From Neoechinorhynchus agilis (taxonomy: Eukaryota; Acanthocephala): DNA of 32,501 bases. A program made the translations under genes and the position numbers. Shown here in pieces: positions 1-12,658 of this stretch. Positions within the stretch are counted from its first letter, which is position 1. Each line of letters begins with the position of its first letter. The notes under the pieces are model-generated. The model saw nothing but the letters and a program-made list of their open reading frames with translations. It ran no database searches and had not been told where the DNA came from. The stretch is taken from NCBI GenBank assembly GCA_051530055.1, contig JBMGUZ010000030.1:1-32501 (forward strand), read 5' to 3'.

Positions 1-110
1 GAAGAAGAAATAAGAAGGAGAAAGAAGAAGAAGGAGAAAGATGAAGAAGGAGAAAGAGAAGAAGAAGAAAGAAGAAGAAAAAAGAAGGAAGAAGAAAGAA
101 GAAGGAGAAG

Positions 111-142
<32 letters not shown>

Positions 143-323
143 AGAAAAAGAAGAAGATGGAGAAGAAGAAGAAGAAGAAGAAGAAAGAAGAAGAAGAAGA
201 AGGAGAAAGAAGAAAAGAAAGAAGAAGAAGAAGAAGAAAGAAGGAAGAAGGAGAAGAAGAAAGAAGAAGGAGAAGAAGAAAGAAGAAGAAAGAAGAAGGA
301 GAAGGAGAAAGGAGAAGAAGAGA

Positions 324-352
324 TGACGTCACAAAAAAATCTGATGACGTCG
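324..352. repeat. Embedded CRE dimer 1 (A-type spacer)
   Basis: TGACGTCA at 324 and TGACGTCG at 345, starts 21 bp apart, with A-run plus TCTGA between. It has an A-type spacer but a B-like second site. Confidence 0.95.
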
Positions 353-1666
353 TCAAAAAGAAGAAAAAAGAAGAAGAAAGAAGGAGAAGAAAGAAGAAAG
401 GAGAAGAATAAAAAAGAAGAAGAAAGAAGAAGAAAGAAGAAGGAGAAGAAGAATAAAAAAGAAGGAGAAAGAACGAAGAAGAAGAAATAAGAAGGAGAAA
501 GAGGAAGAAGGAGAAAGAAGAAGAAAGAAGAAGAAGAAGAAAGAAAGAAAGAAGAAGGAAGAAGAAAGAAGAAGGAGAAGAAGAAGGAAGAAGAAGAAGA
601 AGAAAGAAGAAAGAGAAAAAGAAGAAAATGAGAAGGAAGAAGAAAGAAGAAGGAAGAAGAAAGAAGAAGGTGAAGAAGAAGGAAGAAGGTGAAGAAGAAA
701 GAAGAAAGAGAAAAAGAAGAAGATGGAGAAGCAGTAGAAGAAAGAAGGAGAAAGAAGGAGAAAGAAGAAGGAAGGAGAAGGAGAAGAAGAAAGAAGAAGG
801 AGATGGAGAAGAAGAAAGAAAGAGAAGAAAAAGGAGAAAGAAGAAGGAGAAAGAAAGAGAAGAAAAAGAAGAAAGAAGAAGGAGAAAGAAGGAGTAGAAG
901 AAAGAAGAACGAGAAGATAGAAGAAGAAGATAGAAGAGGAAAGAAGGAGAAGAAAGAAGAAGAATAAGAAAGAAGAAATAAGGAGAAGAAATAAGAGGAA
1001 AAAAGAAGAAGAAAGACGAAGAAAGAAGAAAGAAGGAGAAAGAAGAAGAAAGAAAAAGCAGATAGAAGAAGAAAAAAGGAATTCGAGAAAGAAGAAGGAA
1101 AAAGAAGAAATAAGGAGATAGAAAAGAAAAAAGGAATAGGAGAAAGAAGAAGGAAGAAGAAATAAGAAGGAAAAAGAAGAAGAAGAAAGAAGAAGAGAGA
1201 AGAAGAAGAAAGAAGGAGAAGAAGAAGGAGAAAGAAGAAAGAAGAAGGAGAAACAAGAAGGAGAAGGAGAAGAAGAAACAAGAAGGAAGAAGAAGGAGAA
1301 AAAGGAGAAGGAGAAGAAGAAAGAAGAAGAATAAAGAAGAAGGAGAAAGACGAAGGAGAAAGAAGAAGGAGAATAAAGGAGAAAGAAGAACAAGAAAGAA
1401 GAAGAGGAAGAAGAAAGCAGGAGAAAGAAGAAGAAGGAAGAAGGTGAAGAAGAAAGGAGAAGGAGAAAAAGAAGAAGGAGAACAAGAACAAGAAAGAAGA
1501 AGAAGAAAGAAGGTGAAATAAGGAGAAAGAATGAGAAGGAGAAGAAAGATGAAAAAGAAGAATAAAGAAGATGAAGAAGGAAAAAGAAATAGAAAGAAGG
1601 AGAAGAAGAAAGAAGAAGGAGAAGAAGAAAGATGGAGAAAGAAGAAGAAAGAAGGAGAAGAAGAGA

Positions 1667-1695
1667 TGACGTCACAAAAAAATCTGATGACGTCA
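1667..1695. repeat. Embedded CRE dimer 2 (A-type)
   Basis: Two perfect TGACGTCA palindromes at 1667 and 1688. The second is followed by TCAAAAAGAAG, which merges into the purine array. Confidence 0.95.
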
Positions 1696-2636
1696 TCAAA
1701 AAGAAGAAATAAGAAGGAGAAAGAGGAAGAAGGAGAAAGAGGAAAAGAGAAAGAGGAAGAGAAAGAGGAAGAAGAAAGAAGAAAGAAGAAGAAAGAAGAA
1801 GGTGAAGAAGAAGGAAGAAGGTGAAGAAGAAAGATGAAGGAGAAAAAGAAGAAAATGCAGAAGCAAGAAGAAAGAAGAAGGAGAAAGAAGAAGGAGAAAG
1901 AAGAAGAACAAGAAAGAAGAAGAAGAAAGAAGAAGGTGCAATAAGGAGAAAGAATGAGAAGGAGAAGAAGAAAGAAGAATAAGAAAGAAATAAGGAGATA
2001 GAATGAGAAGGAGAAAGATGAAAAAAGAAGATGAAGGAGAAAGAAAGAGAAAGAAGGAGAAGAAGAAAAAGACGAAGGAGAAAGAAGGAGAAGGAGAAAG
2101 AAGGAGAAGAAGAAAGAAGATGGAGAAAGAATAAGGAAAAGAAAGAAGGAGGAGAAGGAGAAGGAGAAGAAGGAGATCGAGAAGAAGAAGAATGATAACA
2201 AAGAAGAAGAAAGAAGAAGGAGAAGGAGGAGGAGAAGAAGGAGAAGAAGAAAGAGGATAGAAGAAGAAGGAAGAAAGAAGGAGAAAGAAGAAGAAATAAG
2301 AAGGAGAAAAAGAAAGAAGAAGAAGAAAGAAGAATAAGAAAGAAATAAGGAGATAGAATGGGAAGGAGAAGAAAGAAGAAGGTGAAATAAGGAGAAAGAA
2401 TTAGAAGTAGAAGAAAGATGAAAAAAGAAGAAGAATAAAGAAGATGAAGAAGGATAAAGAAGGAGAAGAAGAAAGAATGAGAAGGAGAAGAAAGATGAAA
2501 AAAGAAGAAGAATAAAGAAGATGAAGAAGGAGAAGAAGAAAGAAGGAGAAGAAGAAAGAAGATGGAGAAAGAAGAAGAAGGAGAAGAAGAAAGAAGGAGG
2601 AGAAGGAGAAAAAAGAAGGAGAAATAGAAGAATAGA

Positions 2637-2664
2637 TGACGTCACAAAAAATCTGATGGCGTCA
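2637..2664. repeat. Embedded CRE dimer 3 (A-type, altered second site)
   Basis: TGACGTCA at 2637, then TGGCGTCA at 2657. Spacing is 20 bp because the A-run is one base shorter. Confidence 0.9.
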
Positions 2665-3262
2665 TCAAAAAGAAGAAAAAAGAAGAAGAAAGAAGGAGAA
2701 GTAGAAAGAAGAAGAAAGAAGAAGGAGAAGAATAACAAAAAAAGAAGAAAGAAGAAGAAAGAAAAAGGAGATAGAAGAAGAAAAAATTAATTGGAGAAAG
2801 AAGGAAGAAGACGAAATAAGAAGGAGAAAGAGGAAGAAGAAGAAGAAAGAAGAAGAAGAAAGAAGAAAGAAGAAGGAAGAAGAAAGAAGAAGGTGAAGAA
2901 GAAGAAAGCAGAAGGAGAAAAAGAAGAAGATGGAGAAGCAAGAAGAAAAAGAAGGAGAAGGAGAAGAAGAAGAAAGAAGAAGGAGAAAGGAGAAGAAGAA
3001 CAAGAAAGAAGAAGAAGAAGAAGAAAGAAGAAGTTGAAATAAGGAGAAAGGATGAGAAGGAGAAGAAGAAAGAAGAATAAGAAAGAAATAAGGAGATAGA
3101 ATGAGAAGGAGAAAGATGAAAAAAGAAGAAGAAAGAAGATGAAGGAGAAAGAAAGAGAAAGAAGGAGAAGGATAAGAAGAAGAAAGAAAAAGGAGATAGA
3201 AGAAGAAAGAAGATGGAGAAAGAAGAAGCAAAAGAAAGAAGGAGAAATAGGAGAAGAAGAGA

Positions 3263-3291
3263 TGACGTCACAAAAAATTTTGATGACGTCG
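3263..3291. repeat. Embedded CRE dimer 4 (B-type)
   Basis: TGACGTCA at 3263 and TGACGTCG at 3284. The B-type spacer has an A-run then TTTTGA. Confidence 0.95.
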
Positions 3292-4928
3292 TCAAAAAGA
3301 AGAAAAAGAAGAAAGAAGGAGAAGAAGAAGAAAGAGGAGAAGAAATAGATGTAGAAGGAAGAAGAAAGAAGAAGGAGAAGAATAACAAAGAAGAATAAGA
3401 AAGACGAAGGAGAAAGAAGAAGGAGGATAAGGAGATCGAGAAGAAGAAGAATGATAACAAAGAAGAAGGAAGAAGAAGGAGGAGAAGAAGAAGGAAGAAA
3501 GAAGAAGGAGAAAGAAGAATGAGAAGGAATTGGAGAAAGAAGAAGGAAGAAGAAATAAGAAGGAGAAAGAGGAAGAAAGAAGAAGAAGAAGTAAGAAGAA
3601 GAAGTAAGAAGAAGAAAGAAGAAGATAAAAGAAAGAAGGAGGAGAAGATGGAGAAGCAGTAGAAGAAAGAAGGAGAAAGAAGGAGAAAGAAGAAAGAAGG
3701 AGAATAAGAAAGTAGAAGGAGAAGAAGAAGGAAGAAGGAGAAAGAAAGAGAAGAAGAAGAAGAAAGAAGAAGGAGAAAGAAGTAGTAGAAGAAAGAAGAA
3801 CAAGAAGATAGAAGAAGAAGAAGAAGAAGAAGAAGAAGAAAGAAGAAGAAAGAAGAAAGAAGAGGAAAGAAGAAGGAGAAGAAAGAAGAAGGAGAAGAAA
3901 GAAGCAGAAGAAAGAGCAACAAGAAGAAAGAGGGAGGAGAAGGGGAAGAAGAAGAAAGAAGACGAAGGAAGAAAGAAGAAGGAGAAGGAATTGGAGAAGG
4001 AAGAAGAAATAAGAAGGAGAAAGAGGAAGAAAGAAGAAAGAAGAAGAAGTAAGAAGAAGAAAGAAAGAAGAAATGAGAAGAAGAAAGACGAAGGAGAAAG
4101 AAGAAGAAGAAGAAAGAAGAAGGAGAAAGAAAGAAAAAGAAGAAGAAAGAAGAAGAAGAAAGAAGGAGTAGATTAACAAAGAAGAAGAAAGTAGGAGGAG
4201 GAGAAGAAGGAGAATAAGAAGAAAGAAGAAGGAGCTAGAAGAAGAAAGAAGGAGGAGAAGGGGAAGGAGAAGAAGAAGAAAGAGAAAGGAGAAGAAGAAA
4301 GAAGAAGGAAAAGAAAGAAGAAGGAGGAGAAGGAGAAGGAAGAGGAGGAGAAGAAGAAGGAGAAGGAAGAAGAATGAGAATTGGAAAGAAGAAGAAGAAA
4401 GAAGAAGAAAGAAAGAAGAAGAAGAAAGAAGAAAAAGAAAGTAGAAGTAAGAAGAAGGAGAAGGAAGAAGGAGAAAAAAGAAGAAGAAATAAGAAGGAAG
4501 AAGAGGCAAGAAGAAGGAGAAGAAGAAGAAAGAAGAAAGAAGAAAAAGAAGAAGAAGGAGAAGGAAGAAGAAAGAAGAAGGAGAAAGAAGAAGAACAAGA
4601 AAGAAGAACAAAGAGGAAGGTGAAATAAGGAGAATGAATGAGAAGGAGAAGAAAGATGAAAAAAGAAGAAGAAAGAAGATGAAGAAGGAGAAAGAAAGAG
4701 AAAGAAGGAGAAGAAGAAAGAAGATGGAGAAAGAAAAAGGAGAAGAAGAAGAAAGAAGAATAAGAAAGAAGAAATAAGGAGAAAGAATGAGAAGGAGAAA
4801 GATGAAAAAAGAAGATGAAGAAGGAGAAAGAAAGAGAAAGAAGGAGAAGAAGAGAGAAGAAGGAGAAGAAGAAAAAAGATGGAGAAAGAAGAAGGAAAAG
4901 AAAGAAGGAGAAATAGGAGAAGAAGAGA

Positions 4929-4957
4929 TGACGTCACAAAAAATTTTGATGACGTCG
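4929..4957. repeat. Embedded CRE dimer 5 (B-type)
   Basis: TGACGTCA at 4929 and TGACGTCG at 4950. It marks the left end of block L copy 1. Confidence 0.95.
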
Positions 4958-6704
4958 TCAAAAAGAAGAAAAAGAAGAAGAAAGAAGGAGAAGAAGAAGA
5001 AAGAGGAGAAGAAGGAGATGTAGAAAGAAGAAGAAAGAAGAAGGAGAAGAATAACAAAGAAGAAAGACGAAGGAGAAAGAAGAAGGAGGATAAGGAGATC
5101 GAGAAGAAGAAGAATGATAACAAAGAAGAAGAAAGAAGAAGGAGAAGGAGGAGAAGAAGGAGAAGAAGAAGAAGAAGAAGAAGAAGGAAGAAAGAAGAAT
5201 GAGAAAGAAGAATGAGAAGGAATTGGAGAAAGAAGAAGGAAGAAGAAATAAGAAGGAGAAAGAGGAAGAAAGAAGAAGAAGTAAGAAGAAGAAAGAAGAA
5301 GATAAAAGAAAGAAGAAAGAAGAAGAAGATGGAGAAGCGGTAGAAGAAAGAAGGAGAAAGAAGAAGGAAGGAGAAGGAGAAGAAGAAAGAAGAAGGAGAT
5401 GGAGAAGAAGAAAGAAAGAGAAGAAAAAGGAGAAAGAAGAAGGAGAAAGAAAGAGAAGAAAAAGAAGAAGGAGAAAGAAGGAGTAGAAGAAATAAGAACG
5501 AGAAGATAGAAGAAGAAGAAAGAAGAGGAAAGAAGGAGAAGAAAGAAGAAGAATAAGAAAGAAGAAATAAGGAGAAGAAATAAGAGGAAAAAAGAAGAAG
5601 AAAGACGAAGAAAGAAGAAAGAAGGAGAAAGAAGAAGAAAGAAAAAGGAGATAGAAGAAGAAAAAAGGAATTCGAGAAAGAAGAAGGAAAAAGAAGAAAT
5701 AAGGAGAAAGAGGAAGAAGAATATGAAGAAGTAAGAGGAAGAAGAAAGAAGAAGACGAAAGAAGAAGAAGAAAGAAGAAAGAAAAAGGAGAAGAAGAAAG
5801 AAGGGGAAAGAAGAAAAAGAAAGAAGAAGGGGAAGGAAGAAGGAGAAAGAAGGTGAAGAAGAAGGAGAAGCAAGAAGAAGCAGAAAGAAGAAGAAGAAGA
5901 AGAAAGAAGAAGGAGAAGAATAACAAAGAAGGAATAGGAGAAAGAAGAAGGAAGAAGAAATTAGAAGGAAAAAGAAGAAGAAGAAAGAAGAAGAGAGAAG
6001 AAGAAGAAGAAAGAAGAAGGAGAAGAAGGAGAAGGAGAAAGAAGAAAGAAGAAGGAGAAGGAAGAGAAACAAGAAGGAGAAGGAGAAGAAGAAACAAGAA
6101 TGAGATGGAGAAGAAGAATAAGAAAGAAAGAGGAGACGAAGAAGAAAGAAGAAGGAGAAAGAAGGAGTTGAAGAAAGAAGAAGAACAAGAAGAAGAAGAA
6201 GAACAAGAAGATAGAAGAAGTAGAAGAAAGAAAATGGAGGAAGAAGTAGACAAAGAAGAAGAAGGAGAAGAAAGAAGAAGGCTGGAGAAGAAGGAAGAAG
6301 AACGAGAATTGAAAGAAGGAGAAAAGAAAGAAGGAGAAGGAAGAAGAAAAGAAGAAGAAATAAGAAGGAAGAAGAAGGAGAAAAAGGAGAAGGAGAAGAA
6401 GAAAGAAGAAGAATAAAGAAGAAGGAGAAAGACGAAGGAGAAAGAAGAAGGAGAAGGAAGGAGAAAGAAGAACAAGAAAGAAGAAGAGGAAGAAGAAAGC
6501 AGGAGAAAAAAGAAGGAAGAAGGTGAAGAAGAAAGGAGAAGGAGAAAAAGAAGAAGGAGAAGAACAAGAAAGAAGAAGAAGAAAGAAGGTGAAATAAGGA
6601 GAAAGAATGAGAAGGAGAAGAAAGATGAAAAAGAAGAAGAATAAAGAAGATGAAGAAGGAAAAAGAAATAGAAAGAAGGAGAAGGAAAGAAGGAGAAGAA
6701 GAGA

Positions 6705-6733
6705 TGACGTCACAAAAAAATCTGATGACGTCA
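6705..6733. repeat. Embedded CRE dimer 6 (A-type)
   Basis: Perfect TGACGTCA at 6705 and 6726. It marks the right end of block L copy 1. Confidence 0.95.
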
Positions 6734-7128
6734 TCAAAAAGAAGAAAAAGAAAAGAAAGAAGGAAAGAAGTAGAAAGAAGAAAGGAAAGAATAAAAAAAA
6801 AGAAGAAAGAAGAAGAAAGAAAAAGAGAAGAAGAAGAAAAGAATGAGAAAGAGAAGAAGACGAAATAAAAAAGAAGGAGAAAGAGGAAGAAGGAGAAAGA
6901 GAAGAGAAGAAAGAAGAAGAAAAAAGAAGGAAGAAGAAGGAAGAAGAAGAAGAAAGAGAAGGAGAAAAGAAGAAGAGGAGAAAAGAAGAAAGAAGAAGGA
7001 GAAAGAAGAAGGAGAAGGAAAAAGAAGAAAAGAAAGAAGAAGAAAGAAGAAAGAAGAAGAAGGAAGAAGAAAGGAGAAGGAGAAGAAGAAAGATAAAGAA
7101 GAAGGAGAAGAAGAAGGAGAAGAAGAGA

Positions 7129-7157
7129 TGACGTCACAAAAAAATCTGATGACGTCA
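7129..7157. repeat. Embedded CRE dimer 7 (A-type)
   Basis: Perfect TGACGTCA at 7129 and 7150, only 424 bp after dimer 6. This is the closest pair of dimers in the array. Confidence 0.95.
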
Positions 7158-8066
7158 TCAAAAAGAAGAAAAAAGAAGAAGAAAGAAGGAGAAGAGAAAG
7201 AAGAAAGGAGAAAGAAAAGAAAGAAAAAGGAGATAGAAAAGAAAAGGAGAAAGAAGGAAGAAGAGAAATAAGAAGGAGAAAGAGGAAGAAGGAGAAAGAG
7301 GAAGAAAGAGGAAGAAGAAGAAAGAACAAGAAAGAAGAAAGAAGAAGGTGAAGAAGAAGGAAGAAGGTGAAGAAGAAAGCAGAAAGAGAAAAAGAAGAAA
7401 ATGGAGAAGCAAGAAGAAAGAAGAAGGAGAAAGAAGAAGAAAAGAAAGAAGAAGAACAAGAAAGAAGAAGAAAGAAGAAGGTGCAATAAGGAGAAAGAAT
7501 GAGAAGGAGAAGAAAGAAGAATAAGAAAGAAATAAGGAGATAGAATGAGAAGGAGAAAGATGAAAAAAGAAGATGAAGGAGAAAGAAAGAGAAAGAAGGA
7601 GAAGGAGAAGAAGAAAGAAGAAGAAAAAGACGAAGGAGAAAGAAGGAGAAGAAGAAAGAAGATGGAGAAAGAATAAGGAAAAGAAAGAAGGAGGAGAAGG
7701 AGAAGGAGAAGAAGAAGGAGATCGAGAAGAAGAAGAATGATAACAAAGAAGAAAGAAGAAGGAGAAGGAGGAGGAGAAGAAGGAGAAAGAGGATAGAAGA
7801 AGAAGGAAGAAAGAAGAAGGAGAAAGAAGAAGAAGAAGAAATAAGGAGAAAAAGAAAAAGAAGAAGAAGAAGAAAGAAGAATAAGAAAGAAATAAGGAGA
7901 TAGAATGAGAAGGAGAAAGATGAAAAAAGAAGAAGAAAGAAGATGAAGGAGAAAGAAAGAGAAAGAAGGAGAAGGATAAGAAGAAGAAAGAAAAAGGAGA
8001 TAGAAGAAGAAAGAAGATGGAGAAAGAAGAAGGAAAAGAAAGAAGGAGAAATAGGAGAAGAAGAGA

Positions 8067-8095
8067 TGACGTCACAAAAAATTTTGATGACGTCG
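8067..8095. repeat. Embedded CRE dimer 8 (B-type)
   Basis: TGACGTCA at 8067 and TGACGTCG at 8088, preceded by the GGAGAAATAGGAG leader seen at other B-type dimers. Confidence 0.95.
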
Positions 8096-9246
8096 TCAAA
8101 AAGAAGAAGAAGAAAGAGGAGAAGAAATAGATGTAGAAGGAAGAAGAAAGAAGAAGGAGAAGAATAACAAAGAAGAATAAGAAAGACGAAGGAGAAAGAA
8201 GAAGGAGGATAAGGAGATCGAGAAGAAGAAGAATGATAACAAGGAAGAAGAAAGAAGAAGGAGAAGAAGAAGGAAGAAGATAGAAGAAGAAGGAAGAAAG
8301 AAGAAGGAGAAAGAAGAATGAGAAGGAATTGGAGAAAGAAGAAGGAAGAAGAAATAAGAAGGAGAAAGAGGAAGAAAGAAGAAGAAGAAGAAGAAAGAAG
8401 AAGATAAAAGAAAGAAGGAGAAGAAGATGGAGAAGCAGTAGAAGAAAGAAGGAGAAGAAGGAGAAAGAAGAAAGAAGGAGAAGAAAGAAGAAGGAGAAGG
8501 AGAAGAAGAAGGAGAAAGAAAGAGAAGAAGAAAGAAGAAGGAGAAAGAAGTAGTAGAAGAAAGAAGAACAAGAAGATAGAAGAAGAAGAAGAAGAAGAAG
8601 AAAGAAGAGGAAGGAAGAAGGAGAAGAAGAAAGAGAAGAAAGAATCAGAAGAAAGAGCAACAAGAAGAAAGAGGGAGGAGAAGGGGAAGGAGAAGAAGAG
8701 AAAGAAGAAAGAAGACGAAGGAAGAAAGAAGAAGGAGAAGGAATTGGAGAAGGAAGAAGAAATAAGAAGGAGAAAGAGGAAGAAAGAAGAAAGAAGAAGA
8801 AAAGAGGAGAAAGAAAGAAGAAATGAGAAGAAGAAAGACGAAGGAGAAAGAAGAAGAAGAAAGAAGAAGGAGAAAGAAGAAGAAAGAAGAAAAAGAAGAA
8901 GAAGGAGAAGGAAGAAGAAAGAAGAAGAGAAAGAGGAAGGGAAATAAGGAGAAGAATGAGAAGGAGAAGAAAGATGAAAAAAGAAGAAGAAAGAAGATGA
9001 AGAAGGAGAAAGAAAGAGAAAGAAGGAGAAGAAGAAAGAAGATGGAGAAAGAAAAAGGAGAAGAAGAAGAAAGAAGAATAAGAAAGAAGAAATAAGGAGA
9101 AAGAATGAGAAGGAGAAAGATGAAAAAAGAAGATGAAGAAGGAGAAAGAAAGAGAAAGAAGGAGAAGAAGAGAGAAGAAGGAGAAGAAGAAAAAAGATGG
9201 AGAAAGAAGAAGGAAAAGAAAGAAGGAGAAATAGGAGAAGAAGAGA

Positions 9247-9275
9247 TGACGTCACAAAAAATTTTGATGACGTCG
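9247..9275. repeat. Embedded CRE dimer 9 (B-type)
   Basis: TGACGTCA at 9247 and TGACGTCG at 9268. It marks the left end of block L copy 2. Confidence 0.95.
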
Positions 9276-10935
9276 TCAAAAAGAAGAAAAAGAAGAAGAA
9301 AGAAGGAGAAGAAGAAGAAAGAGGAGAAGGAGATGTAGAAAGAAGAAGAAAGAAGAAGGAGAAGAATAACAAAGAAGAAAGACGAAGGAGAAAGAAGAAG
9401 GAGGATAAGGAGATCGAGAAGAAGAAGAATGATAACAAAGAAGAAGAAGAGAAGGAGGAGAAGAAGGAGAAGAAGAAGGAGAAGAAGAAGAAGAAGGAAG
9501 AAAGAAGAATGAGAAAGAAGAATGAGAAGGAATTGGAGAAAGAAGAAGGAAGAAGAAATAAGAAGGAGAAAGAGGAAGAAAGAAGAAGAAGTAAGAAGAA
9601 GAAAGAAGAAGATAAAAGAAAGAAGAAAGAAGAAGAAGATGGAGAAGCGGTAGAAGAAAGAAGGAGAAAGAAGGAGAAAGAAGAAGGAAGGAGAAGGAGA
9701 AGAAGAAAGAAGAAGGAGAAAGAAAGAGAAGAAAAAGAAGAAGGAGAAAGAAGGAGTAGAAGAAATAAGAACGAGAAGATAGAAGAAGAAGAAAGAAGAG
9801 GAAAGAAGGAGAAGAAAGAAGAAGAATAAGAAAGAAGAAATAAGGAGAAGAAATAAGAGGAAAAAAGAAGAAGAAAGACGAAGAAAGAAGAAAGAAGGAG
9901 AAAGAAGAAGAAAGAAAAAGGAGATAGAAGAAGAAAAAAGGAATTCGAGAAAGAAGGAAAAAGAAGAAATAAGGAGAAAGAGGAAGAAGAATATGAAGAA
10001 GTAAGAGGAAGAAGAAAGAAGAAGACGAAAGAAGAAGAAGAAAGAAGAAAGAAAAAGGAGAAGAAGAAAGAAGGGGAAAGAAGAAAAAGAAAGAAGAAGG
10101 GGAAGGAAGAAGGAGAAAGAAGGTGAAGAAGAAGGAGAAGCAAGAAGAAGCAGAAAGAAGAAGAAGAAGAAAGAAGAAGGAGAAGAATAACAAAGAAGGA
10201 GAAGAAGGAGAAGAAGAAGAAAGAAAAAGGAGATAGAAGAAGAAAAAAGGAATAGGAGAAAGAAGAAGGAAGAAGAAATAAGAAGGAGAAAGAAGAAGAA
10301 GGAGAAGAAGAAACAAGAAGAAGGAGAAGAAGAATAAGAAAGAAAGAGGAGACGAAGAAGAAAGAAGAAGGAGAAAGAAGGAGTTGAAGAAAGAAGAAGA
10401 ACAAGAAGATAGAAGAAGAACAAGAAGATAGAAGAAGTAGAAGAAAGAAAATGGAGGAAGAAGTAGAACAAAGAAGAAGAAGGAGAAGAAAGAAGAAGGC
10501 TGGAGAAGAAGAAGGAAGAAGAACGAGAATTCGAAAGAAGGAGAATAAGAAAGAAGGAGAAGGAAGAAGGAGAAAAAAGAAGAAGAAATAAGAAGGAAGA
10601 AGAAGGAGAAAAAAGGAGAAGGAGAAGAAGAAAGAAGAAGAATAAAGAAGAAGGAGAAAGACGAAGGAGAAAGAAGAAGGAGAAGGAAGGAGAAAGAAGA
10701 ACAAGAAAGAAGAAGAGGAAGAAGAAAGCAGGAGAAAAAAGAAGGAAGAAGGTGAAGAAGAAAGGAGAAGGAGAAAAAGAAGAAGGAGAAGAACAAGAAA
10801 GAAGAAGAAGAAAGAAGGTGAAATAAGGAGAAAGAATGAGAAGGAGAAGAAAGATGAAAAAGAAGAAGAATAAAGAAGATGAAGAAGGAAAAAGAAATAG
10901 AAAGAAGGAGAAGAAGAAAGAAGGAGAAGAAGAGA

Positions 10936-10964
10936 TGACGTCACAAAAAAATCTGATGACGTCA
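10936..10964. repeat. Embedded CRE dimer 10 (A-type)
   Basis: Perfect TGACGTCA at 10936 and 10957. It marks the right end of block L copy 2. Confidence 0.95.
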
Positions 10965-11411
10965 TCAAAAAGAAGAAAAAAGAAGAAGAAAGAAGGAGAA
11001 GAAGTAGAAAGAAGAAAGGAGAAGAATAACAAAAAAAGAAGAAAGAAGAAGAAAGAAAAAGGAGATAGAAGAAGAAAAAATGAATTGGAGAAAGAGGAAG
11101 AAGACGAAATAAGAAGGAGAAAGAGGAAGAAGGAGAAAGAGGAAGAAGGAGAAAGAGGAAGAAGAAGAAAGAAGAAGAAAAAAGAAGGTGAAGAAGAAAG
11201 AAGAAGGTGAAGAAGAAAGAAGAAGGAGAAAAAGAAGAAGATGGAGAAGCAAGAAGAAAGAAGAAGGAGAAAGAAGAAGGAGAAGGAAGGAGAAAGAAGA
11301 ACAAGAAAGAAGAAGAGGAAGAAGAAAGAAGGAAGAAGGTGAAGAAGAAAGGAGAAGGAGAAGAAGAAAGATGTAGAAAGAAGAAGGAGAAGAAGAAAGG
11401 AGAAGAAGAGA

Positions 11412-11440
11412 TGACGTCACAAAAAAATCTGATGACGTCA
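11412..11440. repeat. Embedded CRE dimer 11 (A-type)
   Basis: Perfect TGACGTCA at 11412 and 11433, 476 bp after dimer 10. This mirrors the close dimer 6 and 7 pair. Confidence 0.95.
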
Positions 11441-12658
11441 TCAAAAAGAAGAAAAAAGAAGAAGAAAGAAGGAGAAGTAGAAAGAAGAAAGGAGAAGAAG
11501 AAAAAAAAAGAAGAAAGAAGAAGAAAGAAGAAGGAGATAGAAGAAGAAAAAAGAAGGAGAAAGAACGAAGAAGAGAAAGAAGAAGAAAAGAGGAAGAAGG
11601 AGAAAGAGAAGAGAGAAGAAGAAGAAAGAAAGAAAGAAAGAAGAAGAAAGAAGAAGTGAAGGAGAAGGAAGAAGGAAGAAGAAAGAGAAGAAAGAAGAAA
11701 TAACAAGGAGAAAGAAGAAGGAAGAAGAAAGAAGAAGAAGAAGAAGGAAGAAGATAAAAGAAAGAAGAAAGAGAAAAAGAAGAAGATGGAGAAGCAGTAG
11801 AAGAAAGAAAGAGAAAGAAGGAGAAAGAAGAAGGAAGGAGAAGGAGAAGAAGAAAGAAGAAGGAGATGGAGAAGAAGAAAGAAAGAGAAGAAAAAGGAGA
11901 AAGAAGAAGGAGAAAGAAAGAGAAGAAAAAGAAGAAAGAAGAAGGAGAAAGAAGGAGTAGAAGAAAGAAGAACGAGAAGATAGAAAAAGAAGATAGAAGA
12001 GGAAAGAAGGAGAAGAAAGAAGAAGAATAAGAAAGAAGAAATAAGGAGAAGAAATAAGAGGAAAAAAGAAGAAGAAAGACGAAGAAAGAAGAAAGAAGGA
12101 GAAAGAAGAAGAAAGAAAAAGCAGATAGAAGAAGAAAAAAGGAATTCGAGAAAGAAGAAGGAAAAAGAAGAAATAAGGAGATAGAAGAAAAAAGGAATAG
12201 GAGAAAGAAGAAGGAAGAAGAAATAAGAAGGAAAAAGAAGAAGAAGAAAGAAGAAGAGAGAAGAAGAAGAAAGAAGGAGAAGAAGAAGGAGAAAGAAGAA
12301 AGAAGAAGGAGAAACAAGAAGGAGAAGGAGAAGAAGAAACAAGAAGGAAGAAGAAGGAGAAAAAGGAGAAGGAGAAGAAGAAAGAAGAAGAATAAAGAAG
12401 AAGGAGAAAGACGAAGGAGAAAGAAGAAGGAGAAGAAAGGAGAAAGAAGAACAAGAAAGAAGAAGAGGAAGAAGAAAGCAGGAGAAAGAAGAAGAAGAAA
12501 GAAGGTGAAATAAGGAGAAAGAATGAGAAGGAGAAGAAAGATGAAAAAGAAGAATAAAGAAGATGAAGAAGGAAAAAGAAATAGAAAGAAGGAGAAGAAG
12601 AAAGAAGAAGGAGAAGAAGAAAGATGGAGAAAGAAGAAGAAAGAAGGAGAAGAAGAGA

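Larger units (their letters stand above)
695..3580. repeat. Duplicated block D, copy 1
   Basis: This block is collinear with about 11760-14520. Landmarks occur in the same order in both: a GATGGAGAAGCAGTAG stretch (721 and 11785), GCAGATAG followed by GGAATTCGAG (1069 and 12121), CRE dimers (1667/12659, 2637/13599, 3263/14199), and ATGATAACAAAG after GATCGAG (3432 and 14367). The offset drifts from about 11.06 kb to 10.93 kb, so small indels have accumulated since duplication. End points are approximate. Confidence 0.75.
4925..6740. repeat. Duplicated block L, copy 1
   Basis: Runs from a B-type CRE dimer (4929) to an A-type dimer (6705). Internal landmarks are GATCGAG near 5098, GGAATTCGAG near 5667, a GGGGAAAG/GGGGAAGG pair near 5803-5830 and AAAATGGAGG near 6231. 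The same order recurs at 9243-10970 and 14748-16573. Confidence 0.75.
7125..8380. repeat. Duplicated block E, copy 1
   Basis: Runs from an A-type CRE dimer (7129) past a B-type dimer (8067) to GGAATTGG near 8325. It is collinear with 16535-17745. Shared landmarks are GGTGCAATAAGG (7482 and 16952), GATCGAG (7720 and 17188) and the B-type dimer (8067 and 17434). Confidence 0.65.
9243..10970. repeat. Duplicated block L, copy 2
   Basis: Dimer-to-dimer distance is 1689 bp (9247 to 10936), against 1776 in copy 1 and 1787 in copy 3. Similarity to copy 1 extends upstream: about 8650-9240 matches about 3900-4925, apart from roughly 430 bp missing here. Confidence 0.75.

Noticed and set aside
41-490. 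K/E/R-rich open frames on the plus strand of the polypurine array
   Set aside because: They are low-complexity translations of GAA/AAG/AGA steps. They break wherever TAA, TAG or TGA arises and have no conserved start or domain.
3292-12342. Open frame of about 3,000 codons on the minus strand, with smaller ones throughout 1-18085
   Set aside because: It is only F, L, S, P and V from a polypyrimidine strand that cannot form stop codons. There is no domain, and the frame merely reflects composition.
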